Origin: Mycoemilia scoparia
Taxonomy: Eukaryota > Kickxellomycota > Kickxellomycetes > Kickxellales > Kickxellaceae
Direction: 5' to 3'
Length of the DNA: 64,000 nt
Assembly (NCBI GenBank): GCA_027575805.1
Contig: JANBPU010000035.1
Span: 45,745 to 109,744 of the forward strand
The position numbers and the translations under genes are program-made. The notes beneath the pieces are model-generated. The model searched no databases. It saw only the letters and a list, made by a program, of their open reading frames with translations, and was not told where the DNA came from. Every line of letters starts with the position of its first letter. Position 1 is the first letter of the stretch. Positions 21,546 through 31,616 of the stretch are shown piece by piece.

Positions 21546-22700
21546 ATGTCTTCAAGCAACCAACATACATATGAGCTTCCATCGCTGGGGTTTGGCAGCC
21601 CAATGGATCCAGAATCATTTTCAGGATGGCTGCTAAAGCGCAGCGACACTGGCTTGGTCAGACTGTGGCGCAGACGGTGGTTTGTAATTGATGGGCACAA
21701 CCTCAACTACTACCACTCCGAAAACCCAAGTGGCCTTCCAGCCGGCACCTACGACCTTCGCGAGTTCCACCAAGTCTCAGCAGACTACAATTACAAGAAG
21801 CAGCCCTTCATTGTCAGGCTGAGCCGCACGAAACGCCCATCGCTATTCCAAGAGGCCCAGTCCATATCCCGCCGCTACACAGCGAATGTAGGCAGAGGCA
21901 TCTCCACGCCGAACGTCTCGGCCAATGGCCACAACCAAGATGGCGAGCAAGCCGCCAATTTACGCTTTGCTGCAGCCTCCGAGGAGGACATGCACCAGTG
22001 GGTCAATGTCATAACGCAGATAATTGTGAGCATCGAGACGCGGAGTCTGTTTTCGCACAATAGCCAGCTCGATCTCTTTTTGCCACGTATCGGGCCGGCA
22101 TTCGCCTCCTCAGCCTACAATTCCCCCTCATCATCGCGCAAGAACAGCGATTCTTCTGATTTCGAGCAGGTGGTCGCTACTACACAAAAGCAGCTGCACC
22201 AAACATCGCCGCCACAGCAACAGAAGCAAAAGCTTCGCAAGAACCGGAGTATATTTTCGTTCGACATTTCAGCCTCGCGTTTCATGTCTTCTCCATTCAA
22301 CCGCAACAGCATGAACCACCGCCACCACAGCAGCATCTTCAATATCAACACTAGCAACAAAACCACATCTAACCGCAGGAATGGCGTCGTTGTCCAAAGC
22401 AATCAGCAGCAGCAGCAGCCTCCTTTGCCAAAGTCAGTATCCAGGTTTCCGGGATTTAACCTTAGCTCCACAAACCTATTGACGCTACCTATCATTCTCG
22501 GAAACAGCCGTAATAACTCGTCATCCACGCTTGTTAGTTCTCACATGGGTAATGGCACTAATGACAGCCATACTAATGGCAGTAGTGGCAGCAGCAATGT
22601 AGGCGGCGCCACAATTTCTCACAACCACCACCAAGCCGCTCTTGCTGGCACAACAACAAATTTGTCGCACCTTGCCCCACTCCGAATGGAGGACCTCTAA
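21546..22700 (+). CDS. PH-domain protein, 384 aa
   Basis: Single exon. A pleckstrin-homology domain spans about residues 25-160. FSGWLLKRSD begins strand 1, LWRRRWFVIDGHNLNYYHSE is strands 2-3, and EEDMHQWVNVI is the C-terminal helix with its invariant Trp (W152). An insertion of about 40 residues (94-137, Ser/Arg/Asn-rich) interrupts the domain before the last strand. Basic residues on strands 1-2 suggest phosphoinositide binding at a membrane. The rest of the protein (about 165-384) is disordered, rich in Ser, Asn, Gln and His, with basic patches (KQKLRKNRS). The start at 21546 is preferred to an upstream in-frame Met because it directly precedes the Ser-rich leader and domain. No second domain is visible, so the partner and pathway cannot be given; a PH-only adaptor at the cell cortex is the simplest reading. 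Confidence 0.8.
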   Translation: MSSSNQHTYELPSLGFGSPMDPESFSGWLLKRSDTGLVRLWRRRWFVIDGHNLNYYHSENPSGLPAGTYDLREFHQVSADYNYKKQPFIVRLSRTKRPSLFQEAQSISRRYTANVGRGISTPNVSANGHNQDGEQAANLRFAAASEEDMHQWVNVITQIIVSIETRSLFSHNSQLDLFLPRIGPAFASSAYNSPSSSRKNSDSSDFEQVVATTQKQLHQTSPPQQQKQKLRKNRSIFSFDISASRFMSSPFNRNSMNHRHHSSIFNINTSNKTTSNRRNGVVVQSNQQQQQPPLPKSVSRFPGFNLSSTNLLTLPIILGNSRNNSSSTLVSSHMGNGTNDSHTNGSSGSSNVGGATISHNHHQAALAGTTTNLSHLAPLRMEDL

Positions 22701-23337
22701 AATCCTCCCCGCCCACATATGATCGCACTTTGCATTGGCTTTTCCGGTCTCCCAATCTTGGCTATTAAGCCGCCACGCACTTCCAAGCTGCTATTGCCAC
22801 AGCAGTTGTTGTGTCTGTCCATTCTGGACAAAAACCCACCTCCATTTCCAATGCCAAATTCCTGTGTGGTGTCTTTAATTCTTAAGGGCTGCTCTTGATG
22901 TGTGTCATCACCTCGATTCCCCTTTGCCATATGCAATCTCCTCCACAAATCTCTCTCTCTCTCTCTCCCCTCCCCTGTCCTTGTCATTTCACGATATGTA
23001 CATTTCTCATTACAGCATCCTCTGCTCCTTCTCCGCATACAATACGTGTGTATTCTCTCTACCTCTCTCATGTATAGGCAATCATTGTTTCCGCATCTAT
23101 ATTATTAAATAGCTTTGTCATTCTACTACATCTCATATATTTGTTGTCCTGTAATATACATATATATATTCATTTAAACATACATCTAGAAGTTTACACA
23201 TTCTTCCAACTTACAATGCGAATGCACTTATCCATATATGCAACAGGAGGAAGTATATATTCCGATTGTCAATCTTTAATAAATCAATATTTGGAAAGCA
23301 AAGGTGTGTCCTATAATGATGCTACCTGGAAAGTTCT

Positions 23338-23457
23338 CTACCAATAGGGAACAGACAGATACCCCTATACATTTTAGCTGGAATCTCAGTGACGATTGGC
23401 TAGTATCCAAGGGAATTCCTAGAGTGTCCTTTTAGAGAAGACTGCTCTGTCGCCTAT
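23338..23457 (+). repeat. B-family repeat
   Basis: Shares GGGAACAGACAGATACCCCT, TACATTTTAGCTGGAATCTC and TTTAGAGAAGACTGCTCTGT with the other B copies. Here it stands without obvious A1 halves on either side. Confidence 0.72.
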
Positions 23458-23545
23458 TGACTGACAACACATTGCTTCGATAAATAATAGCATTTTTGAA
23501 CACTGCTGTATATATTGTGTTTATTCTCAGATTTGCATCTGTTGT

Positions 23546-23569
23546 AGCAGCAGCAGCAGCAGCAGCAGC
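23546..23569. repeat. (CAG)n microsatellite
   Basis: Eight consecutive AGC/CAG triplets in non-coding sequence downstream of RAI1. Confidence 0.85.
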
Positions 23570-23656
23570 GCCAGTAATGAAAGCGAAAACAAATACCCAG
23601 AATTGAAGATTTGCATTAAGAACGTATGGCAGGGAGGAGCTGTTCTAGAGTGAGCA

Positions 23657-25980
23657 TCATGTGGAGTTTGGTTTTGTTTGATCAGTGCTCGAAGAGCCAG
23701 CAACAATATTGTTGTGCGTCAAGAAACTTGGCAGGAACCCAGTTCCAGACTTGTTGCCCAAATATTGAACCTCAACTGATTGGAATGGCTCAGCGTATCT
23801 TATCCGATACACTGCATTGGGATCATCGATAGTTATGGCAGTTCCAAGCCACGATAGAAAGTTGTCCGCAAAGTTCATGCAAACATTAGCTTCCTATACA
23901 CAACAAGGTGTTCCCCAAAGCAAGAAAAAACAGCTGGTGTTGTTAGGCCAAATCCATATATAATGCTCACACAAAATGGTACAAACAGCTTTATAGGTGT
24001 ACTTACCCACATCCCCTTGACGCCACGTACTTGTCTGGCCATCTCGCGGGTGTGCATCGTCTCGACATTTGAGAGCATCCCGTCTTTATCCCGAAAGCCA
24101 ACCACGACTTTGCGGATGCCTGCCAAAAACGATTGTGCCCAAAACTTCAGCAACTTAAACCTACAGCCACATTGGGACTATTGTTAGCTCCTACATCACC
24201 GACAGTGTTATTGGTGTTGCCAATTGGCGGCCTTGAATAAGATGGTGGGCCTCCATGGATTGAATACGGATTGTCCCGTGGTAGGGCCAAAGCCCGGCGA
24301 GGATGCATTTCTTCTATATACAATACGTTTGATTCCAGCTGAAATCTCAACAAATAGAAACGTGGACTTGCCTCTGGAAGTTCCATCGGTCCTTTTCAGT
24401 GATCAGGAGCTTATTTGTTTTTAGCTCGATATAGTTTCTATTTGGGTATTTGTTTGGTTTCGTTGAGCCTGTATCCAAAACATGTAAATATATCGTGTTA
24501 TTAATGTATTTTTGTGTGTTGCGCTTTTCCAGAAATAAGACACAATCGCATGCATACATAACAGCATCAGCAAGTCGTGACTAGTGGCTGCGGTCAAACA
24601 CGCCCCAGGCAGATATTACTTGGATATTCAGACATATTTAAAGAGTATAAATAATACGGATGTACAGCCAAATAATGGCCCTTTTCTATGCATATAGCGC
24701 ATGTTTGTGTGTCTAAAGGTATCGAAAAGGAATGGGCTCTTGTTGCTACTAAAAAGACTTGCCTTCTATACAATCGATTTCTGCGCCCATTATTATCCGA
24801 TGACACCCAAGCTGCGTCCTGAATATCGAACAATACTCTCGGTTGGTGTCAACCACCTCCCCTGGATCATCCGCCATAGTCTTTATAAAGCCTTGGCGCT
24901 CCTGAGAGCGGCCGTAGCCGTGAGGTTTAGGCGATGGCTCAGCTTTATCATTGCTTTTTGTTTGTGGTGACGGCTCTGTGGTTGTTGCCAGCTGCTCAAA
25001 CCGATAGCCCCAATACATCATTCTTCGCTGCTTTTCAGGGACATTTTTCCTCTCCTCGATTCTTTGGGCCGTAACATTGTCTTCAATGTAGATTGTTCCC
25101 TAAGGTGATGTTATTGATACAGCAACAGACACAGTCAACTATTGGTCATATATCCTCGGGCGATGATGCTAATTTGAGGTATAGGGCCATTCTTATTATC
25201 TGCAAAGGACACATTTATTTGCAATTATCACCATGCCACGTATGGGCGGTTGTTTTTGAAGGGCTAAATTAATTCTAGCAATAATAATAATAATATAGGC
25301 TTGGCCAGCATGCAGGTTGAAACTACTGGCCTACTGGTAAAGCTTGGCCCTTCAGAAATAATCACTCATATTGGAAATGTGGTGGGCGTACTGGAGGTTG
25401 AGTTTATTTTTAACCTAGTCTGCTTTGCATTCATACAAAAGACAATGGAAACAACAAACATTACCTTGTACCGACTTGCATTCATCTCCCACGAATCTCT
25501 TCTTGAAAAGGGGGTGCAAAATATCCTTGTCATCATTCCACGGTACATCACAAAGTCTGCCTGATGCGGCACTGCCATCCTTTTCAATTCTTGGCTGGCA
25601 TCAGCAGAAGGCTTGCCTGCACAAGAAAGCGCTTCTAGCAACCCATCCACGTGATCAACAAGGTTTGGGTCGCGTGTGATTTGTCTCTCGTATCCTTCTG
25701 ATAGGTCTTGGGGCGGCATTGTTCTTGGAGTTGTGTAGTACTTGAGCTCCCTATCATCCATTTGAACTTTGTGCTGCTCGTCATAGCTGAATGACACGAT
25801 TTCCTCTGGCTCCTTGTATGGTGGGCATGCAGCCCGGAATCTCGATAAGGGGTGTATGGGAAATGAGCTGGCCTTGAGTGGTAGAACCTTATCAAAAATC
25901 CCTGATGCAGCTGATGAAGAAGAAGCAATGATGGAAGGGTTTGGCCGCATTTTCTTTGCTGGAGGTTCCAGAGTGGTCAT
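23657..25980 (-). CDS. RAI1: RAI1/DXO-family decapping nuclease, 446 aa
   Basis: Removes faulty or non-canonical caps from RNA 5' ends and partners the nuclear 5'-3' exonuclease Rat1. Exons on the minus strand: 25980-25465, 25099-24763, 24468-24372, 24160-24007, 23893-23657, closing at exactly 447 codons. Family motifs are all present: MMYWGYRFE, the catalytic acidic motif GAEID (E279, D281), YIELKT, and FKLLKFWAQSFLAGIRKVVV followed by GFRD. The N-terminus starts with a short basic stretch (PAKKMRPNP) that may be a nuclear signal. Introns 2 and 3 both use GC donors (AAG|GCAAGTC and GAG|GCAAGTC); no GT alternative keeps the frame. Intron 1 (25464-25100) carries an A2 miniature element, and intron 3 carries a fragment of the C repeat. 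Length is normal for a fungal Rai1. Confidence 0.93.
24310..24350 (+). repeat. C-family repeat fragment inside RAI1 intron 3
   Basis: ATACGTTTGATTCCAGCTGA followed by AATCTC matches the end of the C repeat at 10313-10340. Only the last about 40 bases are recognisable. Confidence 0.55.
25241..25370 (+). repeat. A2 miniature element inside RAI1 intron 1
   Basis: Left end TATGGGCGGTTGTTTTTGAA, right end TTCAGAAATAATCACTCATA. The core contains GCAGGTTGAAACTACTGGCC, shared in the opposite sense with A2 copies at 59990 and 60107. A run of AAT triplets lies inside. It sits wholly within a spliced intron on the antisense strand of the gene. Confidence 0.75.
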
Positions 25981-27130
25981 CTTTATGTGGGGATCACGGT
26001 GAATATAGTGTGGAATGCCTTTGGTTTATTAAGGGCTTGGTAGAATTACATCAACTGCCAAACCCCACATTGATTGGTACTATGGGTTATTTCCTAAGCT
26101 TTTACATGTCATTTTTCTTGGCATTTATTTGTACAGGCACGATGCACGCACTAAATCCAAATTTATTCCAAAACAGTATAGTCCAATAGTTTTAAAAAGC
26201 ATGATCCATATTGCGGCAAGTGTGAAAATTATTGATTTATCAGTCAGTATGGCGTATACACAATATGGGTAGTTATTTTTGATGACCAACGACTATAGGG
26301 CCAATCCCAGCCAAATGTGTGATCACGGTCTGTTAGCAAATGGTCACACTTCAAAAATAACCACACATACGACGAGACCGCGCGTTGGTATTCTAGAAAT
26401 CAATGGCATCCATGATGATAAATGGCTCTCTGCCTCTGCACCTACAGTCACAAGCTTCCTTTTAGTCACAAGCCCAAATATATTGGTGCAATAGTCTGTT
26501 TCTAATTAATAACAGCAATAATGCCTGCTGGCTGTGGTACCGACTAATAAAGCGTCGTGATCAAAGCCGCAGTTTTGAATGCCCCCAGAAAGCTGCTGAT
26601 ATCAGATGGCGATCAATGCCCTGATATGAAAATGACATGCTGCTCGATCTCGTGCATTCCCAAAGACAGCCGCAAGAGATCAACCACGCCAGTTTTTTAT
26701 TCTGGGGTCCTTGGTGCCCGCCGGCTCAATGGGTTATGCATGGACAATGCTTGTGAATTATCCACTGGCATTTGCTTATGAATAAATGAGACGATGGTGG
26801 TGATGCTGGTTTAATTATAAACAAGATAGTTGATGCTTCTACAAATAGTACAGAGTTGCAGTTGTCACCGCCAACAAATGCCAATGAAAAGAGAGAAAAA
26901 AATAGCTGATTATAATACTGAAAATAAGAATAAGAGGCTGAACAAAAGAACGCGCACTGGCGTAGTTATATGGCAAAGAAGAAAAAGGAGAATAAACTAG
27001 GGACACGAGCGATGCACAAGGGAAATGAAACGCTGGTATACGTTTTGTGTGTTTGTGAGGATGTGTTGTGTTATTATAGTTGTAGTAATTGCAGCAGGTG
27101 GTGCGGAGAGTCTATACGCCACTTGCGCAG
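25981..27130. other. Intergenic, one A1 element, otherwise nothing recognised
   Basis: 1.15 kb between the RAI1 start and the 3' end of the acidic-protein gene, both on the minus strand. It contains the A1 copy at 26263-26369. Remaining sequence has no coding features. Confidence 0.5.
26263..26369 (+). repeat. A1 foldback element with a short internal deletion
   Basis: Left end ATATGGGTAGTTATTTTTGA is followed directly by TGACCAACGACTATAGGGCC, so the usual AGGGTGCCTTTTGG segment is missing. The core CAGCCAAATGTGTGATCACG and right end CACTTCAAAAATAACCACAC are intact. Confidence 0.72.
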
Positions 27131-28055
27131 CTACATTGGAGGGGGCTTAATGAATCTATCGTCGTACTCCTCGTATTTGGATCCGATGATGCTCTCAAAC
27201 GGCCTGTTGGCCTCTTGCTCAATGACCCATTCGTGCGGCGGAATGTAAACTTGCGAATACGTACCAGCATGCGTGGGCTGGTCGTCCCTTTTTCGGTACC
27301 GGTCTCGGTCAATCTTCATGTAGTCAGTAAAGCTGTTGTAGGGGTGTCCCTCGGGAGGGAGGTTTATCGGGATGCTTCCAGGCGGCTGGTCTATAGTTGC
27401 GAGAGAAGCAAAAATATTACAACAATGGATGGTCATGTCATTGTCGAACGGGGAGCAGCAAAGTACATCGCCAGGATATGGAATTTTTGCTCTTTTAAGC
27501 TATGAGGCGCCATATTAAACATAGTTTTTCCACTTACATGCCGATGCGTTTGGCTGGTCAGCCTGATATTCTTCGTCATCGCCATCATGGTAGTCATTTT
27601 TGTCATTGTCATAGTCGTGGTAACCGTTGAATGTGTCCTGGTTAAGGGGGCTGTTCGCAAGCTGTTCACTTTTCTTTCTGTAGTCCCTGGCGTGCTGATC
27701 GACCTCCTCGTCCAGCAAAAACATATCTAAACCATCGGGCAAGCAGGTGGCACAGTTGTAGGATATCGAATGTCAGTTATTTTGAAAGGATGGCGTAAGC
27801 GCACGTGACTTGAAGGTGCATATATAAGGGCTAAAACAGCAATGTCTGTGCAGGGATACAAGGGGAAAGCTTACCATCATCAACCTCGTCATCAAGGTTG
27901 CCCTCATCTCTCAGGCGCTGCATGTTCTGGGCGAAGGAAATTGTGGCTGGGTGATCTGGGGGCAGCCCGCCATTGGGGCCGCCACGGCCGAACCGATCCA
28001 TGTGTCTGGCGGCCCGAGACTCATAGCGAAGATATGGGAGATCGTCGTCTGACAT
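27131..28055 (-). CDS. Acidic hypothetical protein, 209 aa
   Basis: Three exons on the minus strand, 28055-27875, 27726-27538 and 27390-27131, with GT-AG introns and a total of exactly 210 codons, which supports the model. I do not recognise the family. The N-terminus (MSDDDLPYLRYESRAARHMD) contains a likely helix. The middle is rich in Asp/Tyr/Asn/Gly (HDYDNDKNDYHDGDDEEY). The C-terminal about 70 residues look folded and conserved in style (YNSFTDYMKIDRDRYRKRDD, YSQVYIPPHEWVIEQEANRP, FESIIGSKYEEYDDRF). There is no signal peptide, membrane segment or catalytic motif. A cytoplasmic or nuclear adaptor is possible, but no function should be assigned. Confidence 0.65.
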
Positions 28056-28665
28056 CCTGGGGCAGGGAAAATAGCAATAGAAAATGAGGTGGGACAGGAC
28101 AGTAAATTGGAAAGCGCGAGTAGGGGCCTGAGTATTTATATGGGCGGAGAAACAAATGTGGAAGAGAGAAGGGAGCAGGCCAACTGGGACTGGCGAGCGA
28201 GACAGCCTAACCACAGACATGGCCATCCAGGATTGCTAGCAGCCAATGCCGTCATCCTGCTTTGGTGTGATCGCCAGCAAGCTGATCACTACTGGCAACT
28301 GGCAAGATTTAGGGTGCAGAGAGGGCTGTCCACTCATTTTGCTGCCAGGCCTCACAGCTGCAGCACAGGCATCTCGTGCCAAAGCCACCACCCAAGTGGT
28401 TACCCCCACCCGAGCCCTGCTCGCTGCCACCACTCGGCATCGCCAGCTCTGGCTTAGTCTGGCCATGTCTGTGCACAATTAGCAGCCCAGCCAGTTTCAT
28501 CTCCGCAGGAACCACCACATAGAGCCAGAAAACAATCCCATTGTGCACGCACCCCTCGCCTTATGGGCGAAAGGGGTGCGGCAGGGCTCTCTGGGCCTGG
28601 CACATGTGTACCAGCTGGATTATTTTATTTAATATAGTAAACACAATCTCTGGTGTATGTGGCAT

Positions 28666-28785
28666 TTGGGAGGTTATTTTTGAAGGCCTGAGAGCAGAGC
28701 TTGTATATGATAATATAGACTGGCTAATATGCAAGTTGAAACTGGTCTACTAGAAAAATTGGCCCTTCAAAAATAATTATCCACC
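28666..28785 (-). repeat. A2 miniature element
   Basis: Ends GGGAGGTTATTTTTGAAGGC and GCCCTTCAAAAATAATTATC are inverted repeats. The core is GGCTAATATGCAAGTTGAAA, then CTGGTCTACTAGAAAAATTG. It abuts a B element with no spacer. Confidence 0.78.
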
Positions 28786-28945
28786 AAAAGGGAACAGACA
28801 GGTACCCTCGTACATTCCCTGTAAATCAACCTATAAGCCGTACATTTTAGCTGGGGTCTCAGTGATGATTGGCCAGTAACCAAGGAATATACTAGTGCCT
28901 TTTTAGAGGAGACTACTCTGTCAAATGAATGATCGCCATTTGTTG
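28786..28945 (+). repeat. B-family repeat with an A1 right-half remnant
   Basis: B sequence AAAAGGGAACAGACAGGTAC through GAGGAGACTACTCTGTC, then AAATGAATGATCGCCATTTG, which is the A1 sequence that follows the central AAATG. The A1 left half is missing, apparently replaced by the neighbouring A2. Confidence 0.72.
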
Positions 28946-29593
28946 GTAGAAATAAAATCTTTATCGACCGCTCCAGCCCTTGCACATTCGCCACCTATTT
29001 TCAAAACGGGTTCCTCCACAGCAGTAGTCACGGCCATTTGTCTCCCAACTCTTAAACAAGCCAAATAAAACATGCATGCTGAGGCATGGCGCTTTGGTTA
29101 GCAAGGGGCTTTCCACAGCCATGACGGCGGCCCTTTGTGCCACCCAGCCAAAAGCACATGTTTGATTATCCATTGCTGCTGGCTTTATAGGGCTGACCCA
29201 CGCCAAGGGCTCTGGCTGCGTCTTTGACAACGCCGCCTGCCGTTGACCCAAAGTGGATTTGCCCATGATAAACAGCACACTCACGTACAACCACCACACG
29301 CCAGATGGGATGTTCCAAATTGGTTCTGTGTTCAGTGTTCTATTACAGCATCGCCAGAACGCCCGTCTGCATATTTTGTGTGGATTTATCAACTATAAGT
29401 GCCTCCCTTCCCATCAAAACCCAATTTTCTGCTACATGTTTACCCGAATCTCCTCCTCCTCCTTCTTTTTCTTCTGTCTGGACTCTCCCTGGTCCTGAAT
29501 CCTGGCTCCTCTCCATCTTGCTTACCCCGCACCCTTCTCATTTTCCATAAAATTCCCTCATCGCCAGAACACCCCAAAAGTCCTGCATAGGCA

Positions 29594-31213
29594 TTGGTGC
29601 TCCGACCAAAGGATTTTCCAAAAATGGCCATCGTCACAAAGGGTGATGAAATTGAGGCCTCCTGCTGTGATCCCAAAGTCTCTTCGGCATCAGTCAAGGC
29701 GCTTGGCCATCCAGTGTCGCCACCACAGCCTCGATCACATTTACATGGTGCAGCTGACTATGGCCGTGACGATGGGGGCGATACAGCATCGCTTAAAAAG
29801 CGCCTTCTGCTGAAACTCGATCTTAGGATAGTTTCATGGCTAACAGTCCTTTATCTGTTCAGCTCCCTGGATCGCGGAAACATTGGGAATGCCCGCATGC
29901 TTGGGATTGAAGATTCCATTGGCCTTGTTGGCAACCAGTTCTACAATGTCGTTTCTGTATTCTATGCTGGGTACACTATCTCGCAGATTCCCAGCAACCT
30001 TGTCCTCAAGAAGATCCTGCCGTCCCGGTGGATGTGCATCACCATGACCATCTGGGGGATCTGTGCTACTGGCACCGCTGCGTGCCACAGCTATGGCGGC
30101 CTCATAGCTACGAGGTTTTTCATGGGCATATTTGAGGCTGGGGTTGGGCCTGGCGCTCCCCTTCTCCTGTCGTGGTGGTATCTACGCGACGAGCTGGCGT
30201 GGCGGGTGTCCTTGTTCTTCGGGTCCTCGACCTTGGCCGGGGCCTTTGGCGGGCTCATTGCTTATGGCGTCGGAAAGAATTTGGCCAATTCGCATCTTGA
30301 GCCATGGAGAATCCTCTTCATCATCGAGGGATCTCTGACAATCTTTTTCGGCCTCTTGACCTGGGTGGTTTTGCCCGACTTGCCCACATCGTCACCTTCC
30401 AGAAGGCTGGCTTGGCTTGACAGGTTTTTCCTCAAGCCCGAGGAGCGTGATCTTGCCATCAGGCGTTTTAACTCTGAGCACAATTCCGATTCAAAAAGCT
30501 TTGAGATGGGCCAGCTGATCGCGGCGTTCAAAGACTACAAAACTTGGCTGTGCGGGCTGCTCTACATTGGGCTCAACATTTGCCTTTCGTCCTACACTTC
30601 CTTTCTGCCAACCATCATTGGGGGCTTCGGCGTATCCGCGCTGGACACCCAATTGCTGTCCGTTCCCCCCTATGCATTCGCCTGCGTCTGCGTGTTCGTT
30701 TTTTCGTGGAATTCTGACAGGACAAGGATTCGGGGTTTCCACATCACCGCATCAGCCACAGTGTCAGCCCTTGGATACACGCTTCTTCTCTCCAACCACA
30801 TACTTGCCGTCAACTACGTTGGCGTGTGTCTCGTAGCCTGTGGGCTTTACCCCATCATTCCACTGACTCTGAGCTGGGTGGCGAATAATCACATCGGCCA
30901 CACAAAACGTGCAACTGCCCTGGCCATCCTAAACATGCTGGGCCAGTGCTTTGCTACTCTGGGTGGCCAGATCTACAAATCCAAGACTGCACCAAGGTTT
31001 TACATGGGCCACTCCATCTGCCTGGCCTTCATTGTCCTTACTGGAATCACCGCGAGCATCCTCTCATCCCTGCTTTATTTGGAAAACAAGAGAAGAGATC
31101 GCCTCCAGAGCACATCGTATGTTCCAAGCGATGATGAAAATATGGGCCCCGAGCTAGAAACACCAAAGGACAAGTTGTACGACAAGAATCCCAGCTTCCG
31201 TTACTTTATTTAG
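29594..31213 (+). CDS. Major facilitator permease, Dal5-like anion:cation symporter family, 529-539 aa
   Basis: Single-exon plasma-membrane transporter with 12 predicted membrane segments, 6+6 around a central loop near residues 270-310. Family hallmarks are DRGNIGNARMLG at the end of helix 1, TRFFMGIFEAGVGPG with SWWYLRDELAWR (helices 4-5), and PWRILFIIEGSLTI before the central loop. These place it in the fungal Dal5/Tna1 group, which takes up organic anions such as allantoate, ureidosuccinate, nicotinate or pantothenate with protons. The substrate cannot be read from sequence. Two starts are possible, at 29594 and 29624; the second (MAIVTKGDEIEA) has the more usual length of cytoplasmic leader. 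Codon use is more G/C-ending than that of its neighbours, which may reflect high expression. No partner genes of a catabolic cluster are adjacent. Confidence 0.88.
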   Translation: MVLRPKDFPKMAIVTKGDEIEASCCDPKVSSASVKALGHPVSPPQPRSHLHGAADYGRDDGGDTASLKKRLLLKLDLRIVSWLTVLYLFSSLDRGNIGNARMLGIEDSIGLVGNQFYNVVSVFYAGYTISQIPSNLVLKKILPSRWMCITMTIWGICATGTAACHSYGGLIATRFFMGIFEAGVGPGAPLLLSWWYLRDELAWRVSLFFGSSTLAGAFGGLIAYGVGKNLANSHLEPWRILFIIEGSLTIFFGLLTWVVLPDLPTSSPSRRLAWLDRFFLKPEERDLAIRRFNSEHNSDSKSFEMGQLIAAFKDYKTWLCGLLYIGLNICLSSYTSFLPTIIGGFGVSALDTQLLSVPPYAFACVCVFVFSWNSDRTRIRGFHITASATVSALGYTLLLSNHILAVNYVGVCLVACGLYPIIPLTLSWVANNHIGHTKRATALAILNMLGQCFATLGGQIYKSKTAPRFYMGHSICLAFIVLTGITASILSSLLYLENKRRDRLQSTSYVPSDDENMGPELETPKDKLYDKNPSFRYFI

Positions 31214-31616
31214 AGACTGTGCGTCTATAACATTTTGTCAAATCCAGCCCCGATATGGCGATACGTCGCTAGCGATCAAATCCACGGTCGACAGAAATGG
31301 CGCGACCTCATAAGGCTTTGGCCTAACCACAGGCCATTTCATATGCAATTCTTAGGGACCCCCACCACTTTTGTTTAAAGCATTGTAAAGCCTGGCCATA
31401 TTATCAGAAAAATGTGCTAAAACAACCGATACAGCTCTATCCTTGTAATAATGTTTATTAGTGCTTAAAGTCTAGCTTAGAAGCACGTTTGAATAATAGT
31501 GACAATAAAACAAACAAAACCAAATCAAGTATCAACATTTCCGTGTCCTGGGCCATATTAGTGGAATATAGATGATGTTATCGATAGAATGGATAAAATA
31601 AACCATTGCAACAATG
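31214..31616. other. Convergent 3' region
   Basis: About 400 bases between two converging genes. The stretch at about 31240-31400 is non-coding and has a vague likeness to 39430-39545 (GGGACCCCCACC versus CTGGGGGCCCATT), too weak to call a family. Confidence 0.4.

Larger units (their letters stand above)
22701..23656. other. Convergent 3' region with a B repeat and a CAG tract
   Basis: Pyrimidine-rich stretch at 22945-22975 (CTCTCTCTCT), then AT-rich sequence, a B copy at 23338-23457 and a CAG triplet tract at 23546-23569. It lies between the PH gene and RAI1, which converge. No gene supported. Confidence 0.55.
28056..29593. other. Divergent intergenic region with A2/B repeats
   Basis: 1.5 kb between divergent genes. 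28100-28600 is moderately GC-rich with overlapping short open frames on both strands that look like chance. A nested A2+B repeat cluster lies at 28666-28945. The last about 200 bases before the permease are pyrimidine-rich (CTCCTCCTCCTTC), as in other promoters of this window. Confidence 0.55.

Noticed and set aside
31240..31400. Possible repeat shared with 39430-39545
   Set aside because: Only short matches around a GGGNCCC stretch; not enough to call a family.
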